Assembly: GCA_905178155.1 (NCBI GenBank)
Contig: CAJINV010000002.1
Coordinates: 12,828,387 to 12,892,386, forward strand
Length of the DNA stretch: 64,000 nucleotides
DNA from: Amoebophrya sp. A120
Taxonomy: Eukaryota > Sar > Dinophyceae > Syndiniales > Amoebophryaceae
Reading direction: 5' to 3'
Below the pieces are notes generated by a model that was not told the origin of the DNA, made no database searches, and was given only the letters and a program-made list of their open reading frames with translations. Position 1 is the stretch's first letter. Each line of letters opens with the position of its first letter. Of the stretch, positions 10,024-22,660 are shown piece after piece. Made by a program: the position numbers and the translations under genes.

Positions 10024-12742
10024 ATGCCTGGCCGGTCAGGTATCCAAGAAAAAAACATTGTAGGTGTAACTTTCTTGGAAGATTAGCATGACAAATATCT
10101 CTCGCATGACAGCAAAAACCTGTCATGCGCAGATGCTACGTGAAAACGCCCTTTGATGAACCCTACGATGCATGCCAAGCATGACAGACGCAATCAGCTT
10201 GAATGTTGCGCATCACAAATTTACACTAACAACGTTTTTTTCTTGGATATCAGGAGGTGCTGTCTCGTCGCCCGAGGATCACGATAACGAGGAAAGTATG
10301 GAAGTGTCAGGATTGAAATGGACAAAGTTGAAATAATTTCTCATGCATAAATTGCAAGGCATGAAGTGCCTCTCTTGCAGGGATGGCAAGTGAGGCCGAC
10401 TGTCAGCCTGTTTGGGGTCTGCGGTAGAGCTGCTAAAGTAGCATGACAAAAGCCTTCTTCTGTCCCTAAACAGCATGACAAACTGGATTTAGACGGTGCT
10501 GAAATTTGTCATGCGCCGCTTGGAAATTGGTCTTCCAACTGGTATCCATTTTATGCATGGCAAATTATTTCAACTTTGTCGATTTCAAACCTGACAGCTC
10601 CATAGAAAGTCTGTACCGGCACCTCGAGGCCCTGCGCGTCGCGGAAGAAGAGAAAACGCGTCCGCGGGCTTTAGCAGCTGTGTTTGACCCGTCCGGGAAC
10701 CAGCACAGCACCAGCGACAAATTGCAAAGGCCGTCCTCGTCCTCCGCCGCCGGGGTAGTAGTACAACTCGGCAGCACCTCCCTGAGTCCAAACACGAGGA
10801 GCAAGCAAGAGATGCGCGCCTCGGTGCAGCATCTCCTGTTTGCCCGCCAGAAAGCCGAGGTCCGCGTGAACGTGTACCACCTTGGACAGTCCAAAATTAT
10901 CCAGGGGTTCAACAACTTTTCGGGTTTCGGGTTTTCGAATGCGACTGACACCAGCACAGCCTCCACGGCGACAACGAAAAAATCTGGGCAGCAAACGAAT
11001 TCCGTCGCAGGGGGCGTGTACCACTCCGGCGTGGAAATTTTCGGAAAAGAATACAGCTACGGGATGACGTTTTGCAAGGTGTCCACGGGTGTCATGAGCG
11101 ACAACACGCCGCGCGTGCACGAAGATCACACGTTCTTGGAGTCCATCGTGATTGGAGACTGCTTCCTGTCCGAATACGAACTGCATAATATGCACCACAA
11201 TTTTTTTTAGAAATTCACATATGTACTATACGCATGCATGCAAATCATGAAGAAAAAGGACCAAGATAATATGCTGCGCTCACGGTTTCGCTTCTGACCC
11301 ATACGCCGTATGGCGAGCTGTTCGGGCTAGTATGCACTCCACATCAATTTTTGCAGTATTGCAGCATGCAGAAGTATATGTTGATGTGCTAGCTTTTTTT
11401 GGAGGATACGCAAGATTATGCAGGAGGAATTTTTCGGGAACGCGAAGTGGCTGGGGAAGAACTACAACATTCTGCGCCAAAACTGTCACCACTTCATACC
11501 AAACTGAAGAGCGCGCCGCCCGGAGAAGAGACAAATATTTGCATTTTTTCTAAACAAGTCTGCTGCAAAAGGAAATTTGAATAATATTGGCTTTTGCATA
11601 CGGCCAGCAAGGACAGCCGGAACTCAGCATATTTTTCCCCAGCATGATCGATGCCTTCAAGTCGGAAGCATCTTTTCTACAGGAACAGGGAAGGTACTAC
11701 CGCCCTTGCTGCGCGTCTCTGCATCGCCAGATTTTCGCCCTTCCTTGTCCTTCTGGCGTTGTAGGGGTGCCTTTGTTCACTCTGATAGTTCAGTGATGCG
11801 CTTCTGCAGAGGCTGGACCCGACCTTTCGCTTGCCGGCGCATTTGAACGCGCTGGCCGGGACCTTGTTGGATGCCACGACAAGCATTGCGGGAAACTCGG
11901 CAAGAGGCGACGAGAGCGACGGCGATGCGTCTGAAAATGCAGGCGGCAACGACCGGATAAGAGCGATACAGCAGGCTTCGAGGCAGGAGAGTCACAGTGG
12001 GTGGTTTTCCGCAATCCTGGGGTCACCACCTGCCAGCGACGAGGAACGCAGTCCGTACACCCGAGGTAGGGCGGCTGCTGAAACAGCTGCAACTCATGCA
12101 TATGGTACTAACGCTTTCATCGGTCGGGAGCAGCACGGTAAGACAAATTTAGAGCAGACCTTGTTCTTTCACACGCCCGTGGGAAGCGCGAATTCCATGT
12201 CTGGGACCACAGACTCTGCCGTGAAAAGTCACGTCCGCATGCCGTTCCCAACCTCCTCCTCAGCCTCGACAACAGGAACCTCTACCAGTTCCTATCATGC
12301 ACCAAATTCTACATTTGGCACCACCAGTGCACCACTCCACCCGAGCGTGACCAGTGCGTACAGCCACCCCGACACCGCGGTGGTGTCGGGACAGAGCAGT
12401 GTCTTTGGCTGGGATCAGCCTGCCGGTCCGGCAGGGAGCAACGAACCGTATAATGATTATTTCCCACAGCAGTTACGCCCGCACATGGACCAAACAAGAA
12501 ATAGGCACCCCGTCTTCGACGAAGCGTATTACAACGCAAACAACTACTTGCGAGGAGAAGATGATGATCCAAGGAATGGAAGAGGGGCTCCACCCGGTAA
12601 AATCCCCGTCGCAGCGACAGCAGGCACAGCGCAATACTTCGCCCAGGGCGCAGAGGATTTTACCCCGGTTAGTTACGCCACGAGTGCCAGAGGCCCACCC
12701 CAGAATCTCGACCTGTTCCCGAAACCCAAGCGGCGGCCTTGA
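10024..12742 (+). CDS. PPPDE (DeSI-type) cysteine peptidase with long low-complexity tail
   Basis: Five exons: 10024-10040, 10255-10296, 10610-11188, 11414-11496, 11793-12742; 557 codons, every intron an introner. PPPDE/DeSI proteases are papain-like isopeptidases that remove SUMO or ubiquitin, using a His and a Cys. Visible here are VRVNVYHLG, GGVYHSGVEIFGKEYSYG (catalytic His about residue 158), a VIGDCFLSEYEL segment, and YNILRQNCHHFSDALLQRL (catalytic Cys about residue 237). The two halves of the last motif are joined only when the introner at 11497 plus 5 bases is removed, which strongly supports that splice. The first exon codes only MPGRS. After residue about 270 the chain is a disordered tail rich in S, T, G, N and P with no domain I know. 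Both catalytic residues are present, so activity is plausible. Confidence 0.88.
10041..10249 (+). mobile_element. Introner, family E
   Basis: TATCCAAGAAAAAAAC start, GTTTTTTTCTTGGATA end. Duplication TCAGG (10036-10040, 10250-10254). It sits only 17 coding bases after the start ATG. Confidence 0.9.
10297..10604 (+). mobile_element. Introner, family D
   Basis: Close relative of the copy at 3601. Duplication GAAAG (10292-10296, 10605-10609). In-frame join NEES-LYRH. Confidence 0.9.
11189..11408 (+). mobile_element. Probable decayed introner
   Basis: Begins TAT and ends GGATA, with weak TIR similarity. Flanking 5-mers CATAA and CGCAA match at 3 of 5. Excision plus 5 bases gives SEYELHKIMQEEFF, which fits the PPPDE fold. 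Confidence 0.65.
11497..11787 (+). mobile_element. Probable decayed introner
   Basis: Ends TACCAAACTGAA and TTCACTCTGATA are imperfectly inverted. Flanking 5-mers CTTCA and GTTCA match at 4 of 5. Excision restores the NCHHFSDALLQRL peptidase motif. Confidence 0.75.
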
Positions 12743-13919
12743 AACTATAGACTTGTTTGTGTTTCTCATTTGTAGTAGTGTTCTAGACTATCGCGCGACC
12801 GATTTTAACTATGATTATGAAAAAGAAAAAGTATGGCCGATGGCGCACACTGTGGCCGAAGTAGTGTCGTCTGCATGTTCATCGTTGTTCGTACCACTGG
12901 AGTCTACTTCTTCGTTCTACTCCCGTTATATCTGTGCTACCTCCTCCTGCGCGTCTTCGATGTCGTCCAGTTTTCTCTACGTCCTGATTTATTTCGTGCA
13001 AGCAGAAGTTGATCGAGATTGCGTAACAAGAGAATAACGCAACTGAACTCTGTATCGTGCCGGTGATTCACTTTGTCGGTCGTATTGTCCTCACAGACAC
13101 AGTGACTCTGCCCACGCTGCATCTCTGGCTCGCTGCGATCTGCTGAAAATGAATTATGTGCCGTGAAGTTCGGCAATACTATAACTATTTATTACATACA
13201 TTTACTTTCTGAAGAAAAAGAACGTTCAGAAGAGCATTGGCGTCGGCAATTAAAAAGAAAGAAAGTGGTGATGGATCGGTCAAAAAGAACAAAAGTCCTT
13301 ATCTACTTGATATTGCAGTCGGTCATCTCGTGCGCATCCTCGTGAACACAAGACGTACGGACGTACAACTTCTGTAACGTTTCTCGCGCTCTTGTCTGAC
13401 GAGACTCGTCGTTCATCATGAGCCTGGAAACATAAGCAAGAGGTGGATCATGCTTTTTTTCATCTGCGAACCCAATACCTCCAGGACCTCCCGAACAACT
13501 TGCAACTGTTTACAATATGACCCTTTTCATTTATGAACCGATGGTGAGTACACGGCACTAGCCGTTGTAGTGACAAGCTGCCTCATGCGTTCACTGCTGT
13601 TTCTCCATCGTAGTCAACATTTTTTAGAAGGTTTTAGACAATCACTATGCAGCTAGTTACGTTACGCATTATCCCGTAGATCATCAGATCCTCATGGATG
13701 TAATGTTTTTCACGCGCTAGTCTTTTACCCCGAGTTCAAATTTTGTATGGCCATCTTGATGGGATGAGTCATAATCTATTTAGTATTTTCCGTTTATTTG
13801 ACGCGCTGACGTGATTCGACCTATAAATCTGTGTGTGATGAGCGAATATATGGGTTGCATATCCTCACCGAACCGGAGTTTCACAGTTTGAACAGGATGA
13901 AAAGCATACGGCTGTAAAG
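12743..13919. other. Intergenic region
   Basis: About 1.2 kb, AT-rich towards the right. Several short frames of no coding character; no repeat or RNA gene recognised. Confidence 0.5.
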
Positions 13920-16900
13920 ATGGGTGGCGAGGAAAAGAAGAAGAAAGACATATCCTGTGCAAAAATGACCTCAAGACCCCATAGGCAAAATGTATGATGT
14001 ATGATGTCGTTGTGCTTAAGAGCTAAAGGCTTTCGCTCTGCCGGCAATTATCCCGAAGCAAGACAAAATTTCTCCCCGATCTTCGTGGTGAATTAGAGCA
14101 TTTCAAGTACTACCCGCTTCCACAGCGAGGCGACGTCGCAGTGAGGGCGTTCTTTTCGCACTGGATAATTTTTTGGCATCACAAGTTTTGAATATTTTCT
14201 TTGCCTGGGTCCACAACGTGGGGGTCGTTTTTGCACAGGATAGCAAAAGAAGGAGCGGAAGAGTTCCTCCGGGACGTCGTCGACGGAGAAGAAGGACGGC
14301 AAGAAGCGACCCGACTCCCCGAGCGCTTCCTCCTCCAAGAGGCCAAGCACGCCGAAACCACTGGCGCTCACGGACGGCACGACGCTCGGCACGAGCAGCA
14401 GCAGCCTGGCCCTGATCCCGCTGCAACGACAGTCCACCACGCTGGTCGATGACGGTTTTGCCGCGGACTTTACGGACAAAAAGTTCTTCTGCGAGTCCGG
14501 CGAGCAAATGGGCTTTGTGTTCCGCGACAACGTGATATCCACGGCAAATCGAGGCACTTTGAATATTACACCAGCACGTCGACGTACAAATGGTACCTAG
14601 TATACTGTTAGGGTTGATCGATCGGGGAAGATATTCTACCAGACGACCCAGTACAACGTTTACATGATCTCCTGGATTTTAGGTTATATGAAATTTTGAG
14701 CAAAGTGCACTCATTGTGCGTCGTCGGGCACTGTAGTAAATAAAGTTTCTCTACTTGCTCTTGCATACGTCATTACGAAAGTGGTACCGGGTCGCTGGGC
14801 AGACCGTTCGGGGCTGCGCGAGTTCGACGAGATAGTCCTGATCCAGACCGACTTTTCCGACGACGAGGTGGTGGAAACGTACGAGCGCAAATTGGCGTCT
14901 GGGGCCGCGGAACTGGTCAAGTTTACCCCCTTCTTGCCCCTGTCGCAGCGGGACAAGATCATCCGGCTGAAGCGAAAACCCTCGGTAGGCTTCGTTATCG
15001 CCCGGGGCGTCAACGACAACGATGTGGACCAGGCCGCCAGAAACATGCAGGCCGCTTTCCGCGGCAGAAAAGACCGAGACTTCGTGAAGCAAAAGAAAGA
15101 GGTATTTATTATTTCATGATATCGCTGCCAAATACAAATTGAAATTAGAAACAGCTTTGCTGCGATTGATCTTAATCGACCTTGATGAAGAAGTAGAAGA
15201 AGTCGTTTGACAAATCAACAAAGTTTGAAAATAGAGGTGGTTTATGAATGTGGGCATGATGCCATCGTTCTTGTCACGGAAGCAAAGTTTTGCTTTGAGT
15301 TTCGCTGCGGAAAGCCAGGAGACCGGAACAAAGCGACCGGATTCGTGACACGATCTTCGTAACGAGTTGTAGTACTCTCCTTACGACGCGGAGAGATGCG
15401 TTTGCGTGCTGGAAATGAATCGGTCTTGAACTACAGGACCTGAATTATTGGGCGTTTTTGCATCAGCAACAAGGGGCGACCTCTCGCAAAATTCAAAAAA
15501 TTGAGTTCAAATTTTGTCAGAACTCAGCGTCTAACAGACCGTGTAGCGCTCGCCGGGCCGGGCTGTGCCCTGGGACGCTGCTGGCTGCTTTCTTTAAAGG
15601 AAACTCTCCTCCATGGAACCATCGCAAATTTTGAAAAATCTGGGTCAAAACTTTTCAAAACTTCCCGGCGGCACCTGTCTGCTTCCTGGTGTTGCGAGGT
15701 CCGCAGAGTGGAGACGCTATCCGTTGCGTATCGCGCGTCTAAATCTACGTAAAAAACAAGGACAACGCAGTGTTTCAGAAATGAAAGGCAACATTTTTCG
15801 GTTCGCCCCACTTCTGATGCGGCCGCTGTTGAGACCACCACCATCCGGCCTCAAACTTTGAAGCGAAAAAAAGGACCTTTCTCGGCCGGAATTCAGGGGC
15901 TGAACTCTCGCAAACTTCTAAAAATCGCAGTGATATTTTGTTCTGACTTGGCAACAAGCACAAGCTCGCTTAATATGCAGCCATGGTGCGCACTCACGAC
16001 AGGCCTCATCTTCAACACGGACAGGCCAGTTCTCATTTTTCTCCGTGCCCTTCAACAAATTTGAAGTCTCGCAAATTTTCAAAAATCAAGCAAAAATGAG
16101 CGACTTACTTGCGCTAGCGCGTCGGACGTATGTAGACCACGCTTTGAGAAGTACTTATTTGCACGCCATTCCACCGTTTTACCTTTATTCTATGTATAAA
16201 ACCTGACAGAACACGGTCTGGGGCTGGTTTTCTGCCTGTTGCGGGATTCTTCATCAAGACGGCAGTTCACCCTCGATTTATCAAATGTAAAAATGTCTGG
16301 GTCTGGAAGATTGCGAGGTTTGTCATGCTTGTCTGGCATGACCAAAAAGTTTGTGATGCGTGTCCAAGAAGAGACCCTTTTGCCTGTCATGCAAAAACGC
16401 AGTTTGTCATGCGAAAAACGTAGCTCAAAGAAGCGCAGATATTTCTCATGCTTGCCTGTGCATTACAGAGCATTCATTATTCCCAGCGCAGCATTACAAG
16501 TTTCCAGGCCCAGACATATTTGCAATGCATACGATTGATTGTCTAGCGATTCATCCGGGGCAGAACCGAGAAAGGGTGATCCGGAGTCAGTCGCCCCCGC
16601 CCCCACTGATTGAGTACTACCCCCCTTTGGCAATTGAGGACGCCGTACCGAGTCACATCTCGCTCCCTATTGCGGACGAGGAGGACATGGTGCCCTTCCT
16701 CTCAACACCGAGGTACGAGTCCCACCATGAGGAACATATTGCGAGGGACGACGGGGGGATACTAGCGGTCTTCCGCCAAACCGGGGCGGAGCCGGACCTA
16801 CCTGAGGAATATGATAACGACGACGAGCCGGGCGAGGACCCTGTCAGCGGTAATGTGGTGAATGACAACTATTCCGAAAATGAAAGGAAACCTTTTTACA

Positions 16901-16932
16901 ACAAATCGTCTCCCGAATTAGTAACCACATGA
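13920..16932 (+). CDS. PDZ-domain and IQ-motif protein
   Basis: Five exons: 13920-13950, 14248-14535, 14773-15101, 16210-16278, 16537-16932; 371 codons. The intron at 15102-16209 is GT-AG; the other three are introners. After a Lys-rich start (MGGEEKKKKD) and a Ser/Lys linker, residues about 88-140 read GEQMGFVFRDN-VITKVVPGRWADRSGLREFDEIVLI, the GF loop, PG-x-A-x-x-S-G-L and D-E-I signature of a PDZ domain. The domain becomes contiguous only after the introner at 14536 is removed with its 5-base copy. An IQ-like helix (QAARNMQAAFRGRKDR, about residues 192-208) suggests calmodulin or centrin binding. The C-terminal exon is acidic and Pro-rich. PDZ plus IQ points to a scaffold at a membrane or the cytoskeleton; the partner is unknown. 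Confidence 0.78.
13951..14242 (+). mobile_element. Introner, family C, duplication lost
   Basis: TATCCTGTGCAAAAATGACC start and mirrored GGTCGTTTTTGCACAGGATA end. Flanking 5-mers AGACA and GCAAA no longer match, yet removing element plus 5 bases is the choice that gives the frame running into the PDZ exon. Confidence 0.8.
14536..14767 (+). mobile_element. Probable introner, family E-like
   Basis: TATCCACGGCAAA start, TTGCTCTTGCATA end. Flanking CGTGA and CGTCA match at 4 of 5. Excision joins FRDNV to ITKVVPG inside the PDZ domain. Confidence 0.75.
16279..16531 (+). mobile_element. Introner, family A
   Basis: TATCAAATGTAAAAATG start; the 3' end is mutated (CCAGGCCCAGACATATTTGC). Duplication CGATT (16274-16278, 16532-16536). 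In-frame join SPSI-DCLA. Confidence 0.88.
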
Positions 16933-17788
16933 TGTATGAGGATGAAATGAAAAGAACACTGCGTCACCTGAGAGTGCGTCGTACGCCTACCCCTTTATTC
17001 CACATTTTCCAAGATAAGTTCTCGCATTTTCGTTTGTCGGACGCATAAGAATCTATGGTATTGCTCGCCAAAAAAGTACTTACAAAAAGAACTGTCTTCG
17101 TCCGGCACCCTGGAGAGTTTTCGATCTTCGGCAGAAAGTTGCTATCGTTGTTCGAGACCGAGGAAACTTGCTTCTCCGTGTTGTGATGTTTCCTAGGAGA
17201 GAGATCTGTTGAGAGACGTGATTGTGACAAACGCAAATGCGGCTCTCTTGTATCCTGATTGTTATATTAGTCATCCTATCTTGTCATCGATCAACCTGGA
17301 CGACCACGACAAGAGCTATGGATTGATTTTGCAGCAGCATGTGCCTGGTTATTATGGCTGGGACGCAATAGAAGTCAACGAGAAGGCTCCTGTCACGTAC
17401 GTACGTGCTCCTACTTGCAACATCTTCTTATTTGCTACAGGATCGACTCGACATGGACAAAAGTACTGTATTCGTTGGTTGCTGGTGTTCGTTATTGCAC
17501 CTGCAGGAGGATCACAGTCATGCGAAATCGCATAAAAAGCACGTGATTTTAGCAGGTTTTTTTGTTCCGTCTGACATCTTTCTGATTGACAATAATACTA
17601 AGAGCATTGTACGAGTTAGCGGCGCTTCGCGCATTCTCGACTCCGTACTTTCGTGCAGAAGTATTTCGACTTTTCCCCTACTGTTTCTGCGCCGTCGGAA
17701 CAAATAATCGTCCCGTCGCTTCTAACGAGCAGAAAAAGGGCGGCTTCTGAAACAAGCAATAGGATATCGGCATCGGCTTCTTGTTGCG
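16933..17788. other. Intergenic region
   Basis: About 0.85 kb with short frames only; no element or RNA gene recognised. Confidence 0.5.
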
Positions 17789-20700
17789 ATGTTTTTCCCC
17801 ACCACCTACGCACAGTTTCAGCCGCAGCCACGTGTATCCCGTTCGGCCAGCGCGCAGCCGCGAACGCAGTTTTTTCAGAGCGTTGTCGACACTTCTCAGC
17901 AGCATCTCCAACAGCAGCAGCATGCGACTGCCGCCCAGCACCACCGACGCGGGGCAGCGTCTCCCCCGACGTTTGCGTTGGTGCCGCCCACGCTAAATGG
18001 GAGCATGTCCTCCTCCAGCGGTGGCAACCAAAGTTTGACCTACAACCAGCACCAGAATCACTCGCACTCCCACTCCTCGACGCGCGCCGAGAATTTTTTG
18101 CCTGTGGGACACCAGCCCCGACAAGTCACGAGTGGTAACAAGCAGATGTCAAATGGGGTGAAAGGATCCGCGTCTGGAGGAAATGGACCGCCCGCGGCCC
18201 AGCACGGCAAGCCGCTGGCGACCGGCACGAAAAAAACCAGCTCATCTTCCACATTTTTCAGTCCACCGGGTGGCGTGATGGTCGGAAAACAAAATGTGCA
18301 CAAGGCTGACGAAATAAATTGCAGAAGTGGAGCAGGTGGAAAAACAGGAGCAGCAGTCAATACTAGCGAAGCTGCTGCATTTGCAGGCGGAGTTGGCAAC
18401 AAGCCTCGCCCTCGTCCAGAACAAGTAGCTCGCGGACCGCCTCCACCCGCGGGGGGCACTAGTGAAGATCGCACTGCTGGCAGCCAAGCACGCTCGTTAA
18501 TACTGAACCAGTTTGCTCCGTCGCCGCGAGTCGGCGGCCCGTTCGCTCCGCTGGACCATTCCGGAGCGAGTGCCTCCGCGGTGCATCAGCTCGGCGGCGC
18601 TGGTCCTTCTGCGCAGCAGCCTCCCCAGAGACAGCAGTCCGCGCGGGTGCTGCAGGCGCCGAATATGGTCCTGACGATGCCCCACCTGAATGCCGTCAGC
18701 CGGTCAATCTCGGTGGGCCCAAGGTTGCAGATGCATGGGACGAACAATTACCCCGCGACATCGCCCCGGCCGCAACCGCTACTCAACGTGGTGTGCCGGC
18801 TATCCACGAAAGAAGCTGTGTTGGTGTAGTACTACCCTCTGGGCCGGCTGGCAGCATGACAATATTTGCTCTGCATGTTGCCACCCAAGGAAACCGCGTC
18901 CACAGCTAGTACGTGTTGAGAATGCAACATGTGCAAAAGAGGACTTCGTGGCTGTCTAACATGAGAAGTGTGTACCGATTTGCATTTATAATGCTGCACC
19001 ATGAGCTTACACTAACACAGGTTTTCCTCGGATACCAACCACAGGAGCAGATCGCAGAGCAAGACCCTGTGGTGTCTAGGATAAATAGACCGCCTAGTTG
19101 CAGCAATGCGGCCTCGTCGGGAGTAGGCAGTAGCACTTCCAGGGAACAACAACCCAGATCCGCTGCTGCTGCCGCTTCTACGTGTGCAACGAAGCAGATG
19201 AATATGACGGGATCGTCTGCTTTGCTTGGTCAAGGTGGACAACGTGCCTTCCAAATCGAGCCCCTGTCACCCGTTTTGTTCGGAAGACCGATGTTCGGAG
19301 GTGCTGGTGGAGGACACATCAACGCTAATAGTAATTTTGAACATACCCAGAACTACCCCGACGAGCAGGAGGCGCTTCCTCCCGACTCCGCGCGAAGCAG
19401 CAATATCACTCAGCCGCCGCCGGACGCACTGATCACGCCCACAGCAGCGCAGTCCGCGTCGTCTTCCTCCACGGCGTTTTTCAACTACGGGAGAGGAGGA
19501 AGTATTTACTTAGAATGTTTTGAAGACGGCGCAACAAATCGTCCAAATGCAGTACTGACGTACAGCTGAACCCTGATTCGATGTACTACACTTCCCGACG
19601 GACATCGTTGCTGTGTAAGTAGTTCTTTTTCGTTTCGCTATCGATTAAACTTTATTTGTCCGTGTCCTACCTTGTGTGTCGTCCTAGCGAAAAGCGCACC
19701 GTATGAATGACTTCTTCCTACTACTTACTTGCAGGTCCTCCGCCCATGCAGATCGGCTGGAACAGCATGACGAGCAGCCGGGCGCCGGGCAACGCTAGTT
19801 CGCGCGTTGGCGCCCAAGGTTCGCATCATGGGCCCTCCTCGTCACACCAACCGCAGACCATGAATCGCGCCCAGCGGAGCGCCAGCGTGGTCTCGTTGAA
19901 CTCCAATTCGAACAACATTGTGCACGCCCCGAAGGGTATTTGCCCCCCGGACATCCACGCACCGCGGCGGATCCGCACCCTGAAGGAGCAGGTGACGAAG
20001 GATAGCAAGGACGTGACGCAGAAGCGGGACCTGGTGGACGAGCTCACGGCCATCGCCGAGGACAAGGATCTAGTCCGGGAGAAATTGACGAAAGAGGTTG
20101 GGCAGCTGTTCGACGAGACTTCCTACTACAAAACCGAGCTCCGCGGCCTGCGCATTGACAACCAGCAGCTCGCGAACGAGATCTGTCAAATGGAAAACAC
20201 CATGAAGGAGAAGGACCGGATTAACCACTCCTTCTGCGAAACGCTGAAGAAGTCCGCGAAGTTATCCAGGAAAAAAACTGTGGTAGTGTACCAACTTTCT
20301 TTGGCTGACAGCATCACGAATTTGCTCTCCTCTGCATTAAACAGAGAAAACCTGTCATGCGTGAGCTGTACGGGAAAACAGAAACACACACGAAGAGAAG
20401 GATTCGTTGTTGTCTGGCATGTGACAGGTGTATAAACTCTGTTGCATGTTCTGCATTTTTACAGAGTTACACTTACCCAGTTTTTTTCTTGCATAGAAGT
20501 CAACGGTCATGTCTCTGGAACTGAAGCAGCTGGAACGGCGCGTCGTCGAGCTGCCTCCGAAAATCGAGCAGGAGCGGGCGTTTTACGAAAAGGAAAACGA
20601 AACCCTGCTCTTCAAGCTCAGCACCGCCGAGGCGGACCTGCAGAAGGGCCATGACGATCGCGAGCAAGGGATCCTAGACGCGAATCTAGCGTGGGAGGAG

Positions 20701-22660
20701 ATGAAGCAGAAGCGTATACATACTAGTACTTGTTGAAGATGAAGAAGTTCAGTGAAGATCTATCAATTACTCCTTGTCACGTCTTTTCAAAAATCCTGAT
20801 AGGTCCACCCTTGAATTTTTTGCAAAAAAACGGACGCGTATGAGGCCGTCAAGTACTTATTTTAAAACTACTTAGAAAATTTCATTTTGGTAGCTAGGAC
20901 CGCACTTTTTTTTGTATGAAAGTTGACTACTTCATTTTAACTAGCTAGATCAGGAGCATCTTCGGTCACGGATGCGTCCCGCGACGCGGCGCAGACAAGT
21001 CGGAGGAGCAGCGACAGAGGCCATGATTTTGGTATGTGTCCGGGAACGTAACTAAGGCCTTAGATCTGGAGGACACGAGCCTCCTGCTGCAGTACTCGGT
21101 TGAGTTGACCTGTGGATGATTGTCGGTGAGTGGTGTTTTCGATCAGCCTGATGATAAGCGTAAAGCGCACAGCATACGGATTGGAAATTTACGAACCTAC
21201 GGCGATCATCATTTCTTGCTTGCTGATGAGTTTCAACATCTCCAGGGCTCCGGAGTGGTAGTAGATCACTGTGCCCCTACTTGCTCGTCTTTCTTAGTAG
21301 TGCCTTCGCTGAGATTTTAGATCTTGGCCGCGCCGCGAAACCAGCAGGCATGGGAACGCAGCCACGGGAGATCGAGCGGGCGTGCTTCGGCATGTTCAGA
21401 GCCGCCATTGCAGAGCACTTCGAGGTGCGGCGGGTTGGTGAGCTTTCCGCTGATATCATCACTCGCCCGCATCACGTTATGATGATCAACGGCGTGGAGT
21501 GGAAGCACTGGCTTCTGATCCAGTTCAAGGCTGGGACGGAGCGAAACGGAGCGTGGGTTCGTCGCGCCCGCAGCTGCTTGGTACATCACAAGAACCAGCA
21601 CCATGGTCACGCGCTCGTGGGAATGTGTCACAACAACCCTGACGAAGTGCTGGTCGAGACGCGCAGCCGCGCAGACCTGCCGAACCTCCTGTTCTCGGTG
21701 TGGATGGATCCGCACGCTACGCGCTTCGATGGTGAAGCTGACCTGCTATTCGCGTACTCGCCCGAGACGCTTGTGGAACGGAACGCGCGGCGCCTGTTCT
21801 GGTTGACGATCCGGAACTCCGGCTTATCGTACCGGCTGTCCGAGGACGAAGGCACCCCGATTGATGGGTATGCAAACTGAAAGGCACAGAAACACACGCG
21901 GGCAGTCTGTGAAAAAAACATACTGCGATACTCCTGTATCTGTCATGCGAAATAAAACTGCGCCAAGACATGCCCTCGTGTGTTTCGCTTCTTTCTCATT
22001 TGCATACGTAGTACATCCGGTTCGATGCCGACCCAACCGGCAATGAGTACAGCGCTCAAGAAAAGGCGTTGTCGATTCGGAAGGAGCAGGGGCAGGCGGT
22101 TGGCTTGCGCTGCACGATGCGGAGGTGCGTGCTTCTGATGCGTGTCGCTCGAGCCCTGGTATGCACTACTGTTTGCGAAAGGGTCGCGCAATGTAATGCT
22201 TTATTTTAATATTAAAACTATCAGGACCAAAAACGTCCCGCACGACGTCAACGACGCCGACTTCCTTCTCTTGCACGCCCGCCGGGACCCCAAAGACAAA
22301 ACGTTCTCCGGTCTTGCTGGGTCGATGCTGGTGCCGTGCCAGGTCTTGGCCGACCTCGGCATCGTCAAGTGTGAGGACCGGTAAACAAGTAGTGACGCCA
22401 TTGCTATAGAATTTGTCATGCGTATATGCTACCACACTACACCGCACCAAAAACTATCAAGCACTTACTTGTTCAGGGGATCGATTGGGCGCGCCATCAT
22501 GTCGGTTTATCCGAACGCGCCGGGTGTGCGTGTGAACCGCAGCGGTGTGTTGGAAGGGTTTTACGTTTCGTGCCACGACCAGGATCAGGAATACTTGGAC
22601 AAAATGAAACAGACGACTTTGAACTACGGGAACGGCGTGTATGATCACCAGGGAAACTAA
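17789..22660 (+). CDS. Long coiled-coil protein with a conserved-looking C-terminal module (hypothetical)
   Basis: Nine exons: 17789-18800, 19040-19501, 19735-20262, 20501-20713, 20954-21031, 21321-21868, 22012-22124, 22225-22380, 22477-22660; 1098 codons with all phases matching. The N-terminal 500 residues are low complexity (Q, H, S, G, N, P). Residues about 570-740 form a coiled coil (RTLKEQVTKDSKDVTQKRDL onward, heptads of L, E and K). After a short linker exon that overlaps a dispersed repeat, the C-terminal 330 residues look globular, with many W, H and C (for example VMMINGVEWKHWLLIQFKAG and VGMCHNNPDEVLVE). I do not recognise this module. Introns at 18801, 20263 and 21869 are introners; the rest are GT-AG. 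A structural or scaffold role is inferred from the coiled coil only. Treating it as two genes split near 20.8 kb is possible, but the phase match argues against that. Confidence 0.7.
18801..19034 (+). mobile_element. Introner, family E, aged
   Basis: TATCCACGAAAGAAGCTGTG start and CACAGGTTTTCCTCGGATA end are inverted with mismatches. Flanking CCGGC and CCAAC match at 3 of 5. In-frame join VCR-PQEQ. Confidence 0.8.
20263..20495 (+). mobile_element. Introner, family E
   Basis: TATCCAGGAAAAAAACTG start, CAGTTTTTTTCTTGCATA end. Duplication GAAGT (20258-20262, 20496-20500). Excision keeps the coiled-coil heptads in register. Confidence 0.9.
20833..20987 (+). repeat. Dispersed repeat, copy 1 (inverted relative to 32707-32862)
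   Basis: About 155 bp similar to the complement of 32707-32862; shared words include GTAGCTAGGACCGCAC and GGATGCGTCCCGCGACGC. It crosses the 3' splice site and the first 34 bases of the exon at 20954. Confidence 0.8.
21869..22006 (+). mobile_element. Probable short introner
   Basis: TATGCAAACTGAAAGG start, CTTTCTCATTTGCATA end: a 138-bp element with imperfect TIRs. The duplication is decayed (ATGGG, CGTAG). Excision plus 5 bases gives TPIDGYIRFDADP in frame; contains one TGTCATGC. Confidence 0.68.

Noticed and set aside
16239-16538. Frame through the introner at 16279 (SNVKMSGSGRLRGLSC type)
   Set aside because: Family A introners of the same subgroup give similar frames (SNVKMSGSG) when read through; these are translations of the TIR, not protein.
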